From Pseudomonas sp. MM211 (GTDB lineage Bacteria > Pseudomonadota > Gammaproteobacteria > Pseudomonadales > Pseudomonadaceae): 64,000 bases of DNA. Below are positions 9,593-17,832 of the stretch, piece by piece. The DNA lies in NCBI RefSeq assembly GCF_020386635.1, contig NZ_CP081942.1, forward strand, positions 1,674,001-1,738,000, read 5' to 3'. The translations under genes and the position numbers were made by a program. Position 1 is the first letter of the stretch, and every line of letters starts with the position of its first letter. The notes below the pieces were generated by a model, which was not told where the DNA came from, ran no database searches, and was given only the letters and a program-made list of their open reading frames with translations.

Positions 9593-10096
9593 GTGCGCCC
9601 GCCCCATGACTCCGATGCCCAGGAAGGCCAGTTCCAGCGCCATGCGGGCGAGTTGCTGCGCTTCTTCACCCGCCAGGTGAAGTGCGACGAGCTGGCGGCC
9701 GACTTGCGCCAGGAAACCTGGCTGCGCTTTCAGCGCCGTGGCACGGGAGAAGTCGAGAATCTGCGTGCTTTTCTTTACCGCATCGCCCGCAACCTGATCA
9801 TCGACCACCGTCGTCAGCAGCAGGCACGGCCAGTGCAGGAAAGCGTGTCGGTGGAGCTGGAGTCGGATCAGCCTGGGCCCGAGCAGATCGTCGGTGATGG
9901 TCAACAGCTTGCCCGCCTGGACGATATTCTTCAGGATCTGCCCCCTCATTTGCGTCAGGCCCTGTTATGGAACCGCCTCGAGGGTCTGACCCAGAAGGAA
10001 ATCGGTCAGCGCCTCGGTGTTTCCGAAAGCATGGCCGGACGCTATATCCTCAAGGCCCTGGAACAGTGTCAGCAGAAAATGGACTTGATGTCGTGA
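9593..10096 (+). CDS. FecI-type ECF sigma factor (iron starvation), set 1
   Basis: Directs RNA polymerase to the neighbouring receptor gene when a siderophore signal arrives. Region 2 (LADLRQETWLRFQRRG through LRAFLYRIARNLIIDHRRQQQ in pieces) lies near residues 30-75. Region 4 (LTQKEIGQRLGVSESMAGRY) lies near 130-150. Starting at GTG 9593 gives 167 residues, the usual family length. The open frame continues upstream to 9467 but would cross the Fur box, so the long form is rejected. No ATG is in frame between the Fur box and region 2, and the ribosome site is weak. It overlaps the downstream anti-sigma gene by three bases (GTGA), indicating coupled translation. Confidence 0.85.
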   Translation: MRPPHDSDAQEGQFQRHAGELLRFFTRQVKCDELAADLRQETWLRFQRRGTGEVENLRAFLYRIARNLIIDHRRQQQARPVQESVSVELESDQPGPEQIVGDGQQLARLDDILQDLPPHLRQALLWNRLEGLTQKEIGQRLGVSESMAGRYILKALEQCQQKMDLMS

Positions 10097-11037
10097 CCAC
10101 CGATTCTTCGCTTCTCGCCCAGGCTCGAGAGTGGCAGGTACTGCTGCATTCCGGTCGCGCCAGCGCTGCCGACCGTGTCGCCGCCGCGGTGTGGCGCAGC
10201 ACATCGCCGGCTCACGAGCAGGCCGCCAGCGAAGTAGATCGTTTGTGGGCGCTGCTGGGGCAGCTTGGCAAGCAGCCCGCGGTTGCGGATTCGCCTGCAG
10301 TGGTTCTGCCACTGCGTCGTGGCCGGCGGCTGCGTTGGGCTGTACCACTGGCGAGCGCCGCCATACTGCTCCTGGCCCTTTGGCTGCCCCAGGGCACCTG
10401 GGTGGGCTGGTACGCCGACCTGGCGACCGCTCCGGGCGAAGTGCGCATCGTCGAATTGGAAGATGGCACCGTGCTGACGCTCAATGGCGCTACCGCGCTG
10501 GACTGGAGCATCAGCGAAGGGCGCCGGAGCATTCGTCTGTATCGGGGTGAAGCGGATTTCCAGGTGGCCAAAGATGCCAGCCGGCCGTTCTTCGTCGAGG
10601 CCGGACTGGCGCGTATTCGCGTGACCGGTACCCGCTTCGATGTCGACTACAGCGGTGGTCAGGTAGTACTTGCCGTGACCGAAGGGCAGGTGCAGGCCAG
10701 CGATGCTCGCGAGCAAGCGCTGCCGGTAGGCGCCAACCAGCAAGTGCGCTGGAGCGGTGATCAACTGGAGCCTGTGCAGCCACTCGATGCCCGTCAGCAA
10801 CTGGCCTGGCAGCGCGGCAAGCTGGTGTTTCGCGCGCAGCCATTGAGCGACGTATTCGCCGAACTGGAGCGCAGCCAGAGCCAGCGGGTGATCTTTCTCG
10901 ACCAGAGCGTGCGTGACCTTAAGGTGACCGGCGTTTTCGCCCATGACGACCCGCAGGCGGTGCTGCGCGCCATCGAAAGCAACCTGCCGGTGCGCTTGGT
11001 AAGGCTGCCCGGGCTGCTGCTGGTAAGCCGCAACTGA
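10093..11037 (+). CDS. FecR-type anti-sigma/sigma regulator, set 1
   Basis: Inner-membrane regulator that holds the sigma factor inactive and relays the receptor signal from the periplasm. 314 residues. It has a cytoplasmic N-domain (AREWQVLLHSGRASAADR), one membrane helix near residues 80-100 (AVPLASAAILLLALWLP) and a periplasmic FecR domain (GEVRIVELEDGTVLTLNG, then RPFFVEAGLARIRVTGTRFD). A C-terminal STN-like region (PLSDVFAELERSQSQRVIF) contacts the receptor. The GTG start at 10093 overlaps the sigma stop. Between its end and the receptor are 180 bases with two palindromes, so the receptor probably has its own sigma-dependent promoter. Confidence 0.9.
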   Translation: MTTDSSLLAQAREWQVLLHSGRASAADRVAAAVWRSTSPAHEQAASEVDRLWALLGQLGKQPAVADSPAVVLPLRRGRRLRWAVPLASAAILLLALWLPQGTWVGWYADLATAPGEVRIVELEDGTVLTLNGATALDWSISEGRRSIRLYRGEADFQVAKDASRPFFVEAGLARIRVTGTRFDVDYSGGQVVLAVTEGQVQASDAREQALPVGANQQVRWSGDQLEPVQPLDARQQLAWQRGKLVFRAQPLSDVFAELERSQSQRVIFLDQSVRDLKVTGVFAHDDPQAVLRAIESNLPVRLVRLPGLLLVSRN

Positions 11038-11108
11038 GGTTTTCGCAGCGCGGTCTTCAGCGATGCCGGGCCGGTCTTGCAGGTTCCACGATAGATATTT
11101 AGCGGCTG

Positions 11109-11188
11109 ACGTAAAAATACTTACGTTCCTGGTTCAGAAACGCATCGGCGTTTCGTCTTCCGTTTCTGCAAATGCGACTTTTTCGCAT
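11109..11188 (+). promoter_or_regulatory. Two palindromes in the leader of receptor 1
   Basis: ACGTAA-N6-TTACGT at 11109-11126 and ATGCGA-CTTTT-TCGCAT at 11172-11188 lie between the FecR gene and the receptor start at 11218. The first could be an operator or part of the FecI-dependent promoter. The second is 29 bases before the start codon and could form an RNA hairpin near the ribosome site. Function is inferred from position only. Confidence 0.4.
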
Positions 11189-11217
11189 GAACTTTGGCAG
11201 AACACAGGAAACCCAGC

Positions 11218-13614
11218 ATGCGCATGACGCGTTCTCCTCTTTTCCAGGCACTGGCTGCCGCCCACCTGCTGCTCGTTGCCACGACCGCGTCAGCGCTGGA
11301 GTTCGACCTGCCTGCCCAGCGCCTCGATGCTGCGCTGACCGATTTCGCCGAGCAGGCCAATGTGCGTCTGCTCTACGACGCCAGCCTGACCCAGAGTGAT
11401 CGTCAGGCGCCTGCCTTGAAGGGCGATTACTCGGTTGCCGAAGGCCTGCAGTTGCTGCTGCAGGGCAGTGGCCTCAGCTACCAGATCGACCAGCAGGGCA
11501 CCGTGACACTGGTGCCGCTCAGCCAGGGCAACGACGCGCTGCAACTCGGCGCCACCACCGTCAGCGGCCAGGCCGAAGGCCGTCTCGACCTGCCGGTGGA
11601 ATACGCCGGTGGCCAGGTCGCCAGAGGTGCGCGCATTGGTATGCTGGGCAATCAGGATATGCAGGATGTGCCGTTCAGTGCGGCCAGTTATACCAGCGAA
11701 CTGATCGAGAACCGCCAGGCGCGCAGCCTGGGTGAAGTGCTGGCCAGTGATCCGGCGATCCGTCAGTCCAACGGTTTCGGCAACTTCTCCCAGGTGTTCG
11801 TGGTGCGCGGTTTCCAGCTGTACACCGACGATATTGCGTTCAACGGCCTGTACGGGATTCTGCCGCGGCAGATCATTTCCACCGAAGCTGTCGAGCGTGT
11901 CGAAGTGTTCAAAGGCGCCAACGCGTTTCTCAATGGCGTTGCACCGGGCGGAAGTGGGGTTGGCGGCGCGATCAATGTGGTCTCCAAGCGTGCCGAGGAC
12001 ACGCCCAATCGCAGTATCACCCTCGATTACGCCAGTAGCGCGCGTACGGGTGGTCATGTGGATCTGGGGCGCCGTTTTGGTGAAGACAATCGCTTCGGAG
12101 CGCGGATCAATGTGGCCAAGCGTGATGGTGAAACGGCGGTTGACGGCGAGCACTCGCACTTCAGCCTGGCCGCCGTCGGTCTCGACTACCGCGGTGAGCG
12201 GCTGCGCCTGTCGACCGATTTCGGCTATCAGAAGCAGCGCATCAACGAAGGCCGTTCGGTGGTCTATCTGACCCCCGCTGGGCTGGGCGGTAAGGTACCG
12301 AAGGTGCCGGATTCGGATGCCAATTACTCTCAGCCCTGGAGCTGGTCGCAGTTGGAAGATACCTACGGCATGTTCAACGCCGAGTACGATCTGAGCGACA
12401 ACTGGACGGCCTACCTCGCCGGCGGCGGCAAGTACACCCGGGAGAATGGTGTGTATTCCTCGGTGTATGTTGCGTCCCCGGATGGTCGCGGGCAGGTCGG
12501 TCGGTTGTATTCGCCTCTCGACCAGGAGACCTTCAGCAGCGTGGCCGGGTTGCGTGGCAGTCTGCAGACTGGTCCTGTCAGCCACCAGTTGAATGTCTCC
12601 ACCAATGGTCTTTGGCAGGAGCGGCGAAATGCCTTCGAGTCGACGACTGTAGCCAATCGCCGGCCCGGCAATCTCTACGACCCGCAACCCGTGAATGAGC
12701 CGGTCGCGAGCGTCAGCGGCGATCTTCACGACCCCCGTAAGACCGCCAAGGTGATCACCCGCAGCGTTGCAGTTTCCGACACCCTGGGTTTCTTCGATGA
12801 GCGACTGCTGCTGACCCTTGGGCTGCGCCGCCAGTCCATCGGCGCCGATGCCTGGAGCGCCGCCAGTGGTGCGCGTACCGCCAATTACGAAGACAGCATC
12901 ACCACGCCGGCCTATGGCCTGGTTTTCAAGGCGAGCGACGTGGTTTCGTTGTATGCCAATAGCATCGAGTCGCTTCAGCAGGGGCCGTCTGCCCCTGCTG
13001 CTGCCGTCAATCGTGGGGCCATGTTCGCGCCTTATCGCACCAAGCAGATCGAGGCAGGTGTAAAGCTGGACTGGGGTACCTTTGGCGGCAGCCTCGGGGT
13101 TTATCGGATCGAGCAGCCCCAAGGCGTCACGGGAACCGACAATGTCTATCGGGTCGACGCCGAGCAGCGTAACCGTGGTGTGGAACTGAATCTGTTCGGT
13201 GAACCGCTGCCTGGCTTGCGTCTGCTTGCTGGCGCGACCCTGATGGATACCGAATTGCGCGGCACTGCCGGTGGCGCCAATGATGGCAACCGCGCTGTCG
13301 GTGTCCCGGAGTTTCAGTACAACGTCGGCGCCGACTGGGACGTGCCAGGTGTTTCGGGCCTGAGTTTCAACGGGCTGTTGCTGCGCACCGGCGGCCAGTA
13401 CTACGACTCTGCCAATACTCTGAGCATCCCCGCCTGGACGCGAGTGGATCTTGGCGCTCGTTATGCGATGAGGCTCGACGAAGAGCGGCAGCTGACCCTG
13501 CGTGCAGGTTTGGAGAACGTCGCTGACAAGGCCTATTGGGCGTCCACCAACGGCGGCTATCTGACCCAGGGTGAGCCGCGCACCCTGAAGGTCTCGGCCA
13601 CTCTGGACTTCTGA
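11218..13614 (+). CDS. TonB-dependent siderophore receptor with signalling domain, set 1
   Basis: Outer-membrane ferric-siderophore importer and signal source for the FecIR pair just upstream. 798 residues. A signal peptide ends near ASA (residue 27). An STN domain follows (FDLPAQRLDAALTDFAEQAN to TVTLVPLSQ, residues 30-105), then the plug (DMQDVPFSAASYTSELIENR through FVVRGFQLYTDD) and a 22-strand barrel ending in the aromatic-terminated SATLDF. ATG 11218 has AGGAA seven bases upstream. The plug and barrel look most like the hydroxamate (FiuA/ferrichrome-type) receptors, but the ligand is not provable from sequence. It ends at a strong bidirectional terminator shared with the convergent second receptor. 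Confidence 0.92.
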   Translation: MRMTRSPLFQALAAAHLLLVATTASALEFDLPAQRLDAALTDFAEQANVRLLYDASLTQSDRQAPALKGDYSVAEGLQLLLQGSGLSYQIDQQGTVTLVPLSQGNDALQLGATTVSGQAEGRLDLPVEYAGGQVARGARIGMLGNQDMQDVPFSAASYTSELIENRQARSLGEVLASDPAIRQSNGFGNFSQVFVVRGFQLYTDDIAFNGLYGILPRQIISTEAVERVEVFKGANAFLNGVAPGGSGVGGAINVVSKRAEDTPNRSITLDYASSARTGGHVDLGRRFGEDNRFGARINVAKRDGETAVDGEHSHFSLAAVGLDYRGERLRLSTDFGYQKQRINEGRSVVYLTPAGLGGKVPKVPDSDANYSQPWSWSQLEDTYGMFNAEYDLSDNWTAYLAGGGKYTRENGVYSSVYVASPDGRGQVGRLYSPLDQETFSSVAGLRGSLQTGPVSHQLNVSTNGLWQERRNAFESTTVANRRPGNLYDPQPVNEPVASVSGDLHDPRKTAKVITRSVAVSDTLGFFDERLLLTLGLRRQSIGADAWSAASGARTANYEDSITTPAYGLVFKASDVVSLYANSIESLQQGPSAPAAAVNRGAMFAPYRTKQIEAGVKLDWGTFGGSLGVYRIEQPQGVTGTDNVYRVDAEQRNRGVELNLFGEPLPGLRLLAGATLMDTELRGTAGGANDGNRAVGVPEFQYNVGADWDVPGVSGLSFNGLLLRTGGQYYDSANTLSIPAWTRVDLGARYAMRLDEERQLTLRAGLENVADKAYWASTNGGYLTQGEPRTLKVSATLDF

Positions 13615-13623
13615 GGTCACGCT

Positions 13624-13657
13624 AACCAGCCCGGCGCATTCGCACGCCGGGCTGGTT
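13624..13657. terminator. Bidirectional terminator between two convergent receptors
   Basis: Perfect 13-base arms at 13624-13636 and 13645-13657 (AACCAGCCCGGCG and complement) around an eight-base loop, flanked by short A/T-rich ends. It separates two TonB receptor genes whose stop codons are only 47 bases apart. Confidence 0.85.
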
Positions 13658-13661
13658 TCGC

Positions 13662-16064
13662 TCAGAACGTCAGGCGCAACCCCAGCGTCGCATTGCGTGG
13701 CGTGCCGTAGTAGGCCGATGACGTGCTGGTGTAGTACTCCTTGTCGAGCAGGTTGTTGAGGTTGAGCGTTGCGCTGAGTTGCTCGGTGATGGGGTAGCGG
13801 GCCATCAGGTCGACCACGGCGTAGCTGCCTTGGGTGAAGCGCACGCTGTTGGGCCCCATGGCGTCGCTGTAGATAGCGTGCTGCCAGTTCACCCCGCCGC
13901 CCACGGTCAGGCCATTGCCCAGGTTGTCGAGCAGATAGCTGGTGAACAGCTTGGCGGTGTTTTGCGGGATATCGGTATTCAGCGCTCTACCGTTACTGTC
14001 CTGGACGATATTGCGCGAATAGCTGGCCGTCAGTTGCCAATCCGGCACCAGCTCGCCGCTCAACTCCACCTCGAAACCACGGGTTTTGGTGCCGGATTCG
14101 GCGCGGTACGCCTGATCACCATTAGGGGCGAACTCACCCGGTATGGAGACGGCAAGGTTGTCCTGCTCGATCTGGTAGATCGCCGTGGAGAAATTCAGGC
14201 GATCCTCGAAGAAGCCTGCCTTGACCCCCAGCTCGTAGCCCACGCCTTCCAGCGGGTCGATGAAGCTGCCGTCGAGCAGACGATTGCTCTGTGGCTTGAA
14301 GATGCTGGTGTAGCTGGCATAGGCCGACCAGGTGTCGTCCAGCTCATAGACGACACCTGCGAACGGCGTGAACACACCGGTTTCGGTACGTCGGGTGGTT
14401 TCATCGTCGACGCCGCCGTAGTTGTCGGTCTTCTGCACGTTCTCCCAGTCGGTCACGCGGCCGCCGAGGAATACCGACAGTTTGTCGGTCGCGCGCAGGC
14501 GCATGCTGGTGTAGGTCGCCTGCTGCTTCTCGTTGTAATTCATGCGCCCGTTAACCGGAATATTGGGCTCTGCCGGAGTCTTGCCATCCCAGCCGTAATA
14601 GCTGGGAATGTCGCTGCTCCAGCCGGCGAAACGCCAGAGGTCATAGTTGTCCGCTTTGTAGCGGGTCTGTTGGCGGGAGTGGCCGATCACCAGGTCATGC
14701 TGCTGGCCGAGTAGCTCGAAGCTGCCGCGCAGGTGCATGTCGAGGCTGTCCTGCACCGGTTTGGCGCCCCAGCGGCCGCCGTAGAGCATGCCACCACCGC
14801 CGGTTTCACGATTCGGATAGACCCGGGCACCGGCATAACCGAGCACTTCGTCGAACGCGTAGCGTCCCCTGCTGAGGGTCAGCTTGGCCTTCCAGTCATC
14901 GTTCAATTGTTGGTCGAGGGAGGCAAAACCGGAGGCGAAGTGACGTTCGGAGTAGGCCCAGGTGCTGGCTGCCGAGGCCGAGCGTGACCAGTCGGTACGC
15001 GAGCCATCGCTGAAGTACAGCGGCAGGCCACCACGGGCGTGGTTGTTGGCGTCGTGCTGCTGTGCGTCTGCGCCGATGGAGAGCAGGGTGTCTGGTGTCA
15101 GGTCGGCCTCGACGATGCCGTACAGCACCTTGTGCCGCTCCTGCAGGCGGTCGACATGCGAGCCGGCATCGCGATAAACGGCGACCATGCGACCCCGCAC
15201 GCTACCGCTCTCATTGAGTGGCCCGCCGCTGTCCAGTTCGATGGCGTTGTTATCCCAGGAACCTGCCTGCAGACCAATGCTGCTCTTCCATTCGCTGGTC
15301 GGGCGCTTGCGCACCAGGTTGATGGTGGCGCCCGGAGTGCCGATGCCATTGGTCAAACCCGTGGCGCCGCGGATCACTTCGATACGGTCGTAGAGCGCCA
15401 GGTCGTTGGTCTGGAATACCGAGTTGTAATTGCTGTTGAGCAGCGGTTCGCCGTCGATTTGGTAGTTCTGTACCTGGAAGCCGCGGGAGTAGATGGCGCT
15501 GCTGTCCGAGCCCATGTTGCCGCTCTGGTTCACGCTCAGGCCTGGGGTCTGACGCACCGCATCGGTCAGCTGCGTCAGGTTCTGGTCATCCATGCGCTGG
15601 CGGCTCATGACGCTGATCGACTGCGGCGTTTCGCGGATGGTCAGCGGCATCTTGGTCGCTGTGCTGGTCGAGCCGGTGGTGTACGAGCCCGTGCCGTCGG
15701 TGGTGTCACCCAGGCCTGCGCCGGTGATGCTGGTGGCGCCCAGTTCCAGCGAGGCGCCGGTGTCGCTCTGGCGGGTGATGATCAGGGTGTTGCCCGCACG
15801 CTGGTAAGTCAGGCCGCTGCCATCGAGCAACTGCTGCAGCGCCACCGTGGGTTCCAGCGTGCCGCTTACCGCGGGGGCGTGCAGGTGCCCGGTCAGGCTG
15901 CTGTCGGCGGCGATGCTCAAGCCGGCTGCTTCGCCCAGTTGGCGCAGCGACAGGCTCAGGGGCTGGGCGGGCAGGTTCAGATCGACAGGGGCAGCCAGCG
16001 CGGGCGCAACCAAGGCGAAACTGGCAACGGCCAGCAGGTTGCGTAGCGCGAACGAATGACGCAT
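13662..16064 (-). CDS. TonB-dependent siderophore receptor with signalling domain, set 2
   Basis: Outer-membrane receptor of 800 residues in the FpvA/FhuE-like group. A signal peptide (to ALA, residue 25) leads into an STN domain (DLNLPAQPLSLSLRQLGEAA to LIITRQ, residues 28-98). The plug has LTIRETPQSISVMSRQRMDD, VRQTPGLSV and YSRGFQVQNYQIDG, and RIEVIRGATGL is strongly conserved. The barrel ends LGLRLTF. ATG 16064 has AAGGA upstream. It is the third gene of a sigma/anti-sigma/receptor set on the minus strand. The plug motifs favour a pyoverdine- or hydroxamate-type ferric siderophore; the exact ligand is unknown. Confidence 0.92.
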   Translation of the reverse strand: MRHSFALRNLLAVASFALVAPALAAPVDLNLPAQPLSLSLRQLGEAAGLSIAADSSLTGHLHAPAVSGTLEPTVALQQLLDGSGLTYQRAGNTLIITRQSDTGASLELGATSITGAGLGDTTDGTGSYTTGSTSTATKMPLTIRETPQSISVMSRQRMDDQNLTQLTDAVRQTPGLSVNQSGNMGSDSSAIYSRGFQVQNYQIDGEPLLNSNYNSVFQTNDLALYDRIEVIRGATGLTNGIGTPGATINLVRKRPTSEWKSSIGLQAGSWDNNAIELDSGGPLNESGSVRGRMVAVYRDAGSHVDRLQERHKVLYGIVEADLTPDTLLSIGADAQQHDANNHARGGLPLYFSDGSRTDWSRSASAASTWAYSERHFASGFASLDQQLNDDWKAKLTLSRGRYAFDEVLGYAGARVYPNRETGGGGMLYGGRWGAKPVQDSLDMHLRGSFELLGQQHDLVIGHSRQQTRYKADNYDLWRFAGWSSDIPSYYGWDGKTPAEPNIPVNGRMNYNEKQQATYTSMRLRATDKLSVFLGGRVTDWENVQKTDNYGGVDDETTRRTETGVFTPFAGVVYELDDTWSAYASYTSIFKPQSNRLLDGSFIDPLEGVGYELGVKAGFFEDRLNFSTAIYQIEQDNLAVSIPGEFAPNGDQAYRAESGTKTRGFEVELSGELVPDWQLTASYSRNIVQDSNGRALNTDIPQNTAKLFTSYLLDNLGNGLTVGGGVNWQHAIYSDAMGPNSVRFTQGSYAVVDLMARYPITEQLSATLNLNNLLDKEYYTSTSSAYYGTPRNATLGLRLTF

Positions 16065-16125
16065 CGAGACATCCTTCTCATGGGAATTTGCCTGAAGGAC
16101 GGAACGCCCGGCGTTTCCCCTGATG

Positions 16126-16150
16126 TAGCGGCGACGAATGGTCGCCGCTA
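16126..16150. other. Perfect 10-bp hairpin between FecR 2 and receptor 2
   Basis: TAGCGGCGAC and GTCGCCGCTA pair around a five-base loop (GAATG). There is no T-run. It probably separates regulator and receptor expression by attenuation or mRNA protection, consistent with a separate receptor promoter. Confidence 0.5.
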
Positions 16151-16180
16151 TGCCGCTATGTTCGGGGCCCTGGCGAATCG

Positions 16181-17110
16181 CTAACGCGCGCTCAGCTCGG
16201 TGCTTTGGCTGCCTTCGGTCACGCGTACCGGGGCGATGGTCGGTAGGGCGCGGATGAAGTCCTCCACGTCGCTCAGTTGCAGCACGGCACTGATGCGCGG
16301 GCTCGGGTAGCCGGAGTGGGCTTGCATTGGCCGTTCGCGATAGCGCGACAAGCTGGCGGCGATCTCGCCAAGATCGGCGTCTTCGAACACCAGGTTGCCG
16401 CGGGTGAAGGCCAGGGCATTGTCGGCCGGCAGGTCGATCTTGCGCAGGTGGCCATTACCATCGACTTCCACGACCTGGCCGGCACCCACCTGCCAGGTTT
16501 CGTCTGGGTGGCGTGTGCTGGCCACTTCGACCCGGCCATGATCGACGCTGACCCGCAGCCGATCCGGCAGGCGGTTGACCACGAAGCGGGTGCCTAGCAC
16601 GGTGATCTGCGCCAGGCCGCTATCGATCACGAAGGGGCGCAGAGGGTTGCGTGCGACATCGAACAGCGCCTCGCCTTGCCGCAGGTCGATGTTGCGCTGG
16701 CGCCAGCCATAACGGACGTCGATCCGGGTGGCGGCGTTCAACTGCAGCTCGCTGCCATCGCGCAGGGTGACCTGCTGGCGCTCACCAATCGGCGTGTGCA
16801 ACGCGAGTTGCTGAGGGCTCTGCCGATAACCGAGCCAGCCCGCAGCCGACGCGAGCATCAGCACCAGCGCACAGACGCCCCGGCGCAGGTAACGTGGCTG
16901 CCCGCGTTGCTGGCGCTCCATGGCCATGGCCAGCGCCTCGGTCTGGCGGGTGCTGCCGAAGTCGTTCCAGAGCGCTTCGAAGGCACGGTATTCCTCGGCG
17001 TTCGCCGGGTCGGCGGCGAGCCAGCTGCGGAATTCCGCCTGCTCCGCCAGCCGCGCATCGCCGCGCAGGCGCAGAAACCAGGCGGCGGCCTGTTCGGTCG
17101 GGTCACTCAT
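16181..17110 (-). CDS. FecR-type anti-sigma/sigma regulator, set 2
   Basis: Periplasm-facing regulator of the adjacent FecI-type sigma factor. 309 residues. The cytoplasmic DUF4880-like N-domain (EQAAAWFLRLRGDARLAEQAEFRSW in two parts) is followed by a membrane helix near residues 80-97 (VCALVLMLASAAGWLGY). The FecR domain follows (GERQQVTLRDGSELQLNAAT, PFVIDSGLAQITVLGTRF). A C-terminal region contacts the receptor STN domain. ATG 17110 overlaps the sigma stop (ATGA), showing coupled translation; the longer frame upstream is a shadow of the sigma gene. The next gene on the strand is its presumed partner receptor. Confidence 0.93.
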   Translation of the reverse strand: MSDPTEQAAAWFLRLRGDARLAEQAEFRSWLAADPANAEEYRAFEALWNDFGSTRQTEALAMAMERQQRGQPRYLRRGVCALVLMLASAAGWLGYRQSPQQLALHTPIGERQQVTLRDGSELQLNAATRIDVRYGWRQRNIDLRQGEALFDVARNPLRPFVIDSGLAQITVLGTRFVVNRLPDRLRVSVDHGRVEVASTRHPDETWQVGAGQVVEVDGNGHLRKIDLPADNALAFTRGNLVFEDADLGEIAASLSRYRERPMQAHSGYPSPRISAVLQLSDVEDFIRALPTIAPVRVTEGSQSTELSAR

Positions 17111-17661
17111 GATTGCAGCAGGTCGCGGGCGCGACGCAGGTCGAGCAGGGCGCGCATCATGTGCCGTTCGACCATGTTCAGGCTGATGCCCAGGCGCGTG
17201 GCGATATCCGGCTGGGTGTAACCCTCGATACGGGCCATCCAGAACACTTCTGCGCAACGCTCGGGCAGGCAGTCGAGGATGCGCTGCAACGCCTTGAGGC
17301 GCTGCTGGATATCGAGCAGGTGTTCGCAGGACGGTGCCACCTGGTCGGGGGCCAGGTCTTCCGGGTTATGCGATTCCAGCGATTCCAGCCTCCACTCGCT
17401 GCGGTAGAAATCGATCAGTACCGAGTGGGCGACACGGCGCAGGTAGGCATTGGGCTGCTCGATCCGGCGCTGATGTTGCGCCAGGGCAAAGCGCAGCAGG
17501 GCATCGTGCAGCACATCGTAAGCGCGTTGCACGCAGCGGGTGCGACGGCTGAGGCTGAGCAGCAGATCGCTGTATGCCCAGCCAAGGTCGATGCCTTGCC
17601 AGTCGACCTTGGCGGCGTCGCGGAGCGCGGGTTGGCTGGCCTGCAGCGTGGCAATCGGCAC
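17107..17661 (-). CDS. FecI-type ECF sigma factor (iron starvation), set 2
   Basis: ECF sigma factor of 184 residues. Region 2 includes AYLRRVAHSVLIDFYRSEW near residues 75-93 and region 4 includes EGYTQPDIATRLGISLNMVE near 145-165. It should transcribe the downstream receptor gene on receipt of a signal through FecR. GTG 17661 is preferred because AGAGGG lies eight bases upstream; the frame extends to 17727 without a ribosome site. An AT-rich interrupted palindrome (17707-17734) just upstream is a candidate Fur operator. It is the first gene of a sigma-FecR-receptor set on the minus strand. Confidence 0.9.
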   Translation of the reverse strand: MPIATLQASQPALRDAAKVDWQGIDLGWAYSDLLLSLSRRTRCVQRAYDVLHDALLRFALAQHQRRIEQPNAYLRRVAHSVLIDFYRSEWRLESLESHNPEDLAPDQVAPSCEHLLDIQQRLKALQRILDCLPERCAEVFWMARIEGYTQPDIATRLGISLNMVERHMMRALLDLRRARDLLQS

Positions 17662-17706
17662 GATAAGCCCTCTGGGTGTTGGAAGCGGCCAGAGGATAGG
17701 CAATTG

Positions 17707-17734
17707 GCAATAATTCGTAAATAACAATTATTGC
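17707..17734. promoter_or_regulatory. AT-rich interrupted palindrome, candidate Fur operator of set 2
   Basis: GCAATAATT (17707-17715) and AATTATTGC (17726-17734) form a perfect 9-base inverted repeat with a 10-base spacer. The overlapping 15-mer at 17719-17733 matches the Fur 7-1-7 consensus at 9 of 14 positions on the minus strand. It sits directly upstream of the second sigma factor, in a locally AT-rich stretch unlike its surroundings. Confidence 0.5.
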
Positions 17735-17783
17735 TATTGGTGTGGGTGGAGGTTAGCGCGATCGGCCTTGAGGTCGGCCATTA

Positions 17784-17823
17784 CCTGGCTGACTCGCCGC
17801 CATGCACGGCGCAGTCAGCCAGG
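17784..17823 (-). terminator. Terminator-like hairpin after receptor 3
   Basis: Eleven-base arms CCTGGCTGACT (17784-17794) and AGTCAGCCAGG (17813-17823), extended by CGCCG/CGGCG with one unpaired base, lie ten bases past the stop of the third receptor. The stem is GC-rich without a strong T-run. Confidence 0.6.
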
Positions 17824-17832
17824 CGAGTCGCG

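Noticed and set aside
9437..9949. N-terminal extension of the MATE protein
   Set aside because: It overlaps the divergent sigma factor and its Fur box; the conserved part starts at ATG 9436 with a ribosome site.
11290..13620. 776-codon open frame antisense to receptor 1
   Set aside because: High-GC DNA leaves long open frames opposite real genes; the plus strand has a full STN-plug-barrel receptor with a ribosome site, and the antisense product matches no fold.
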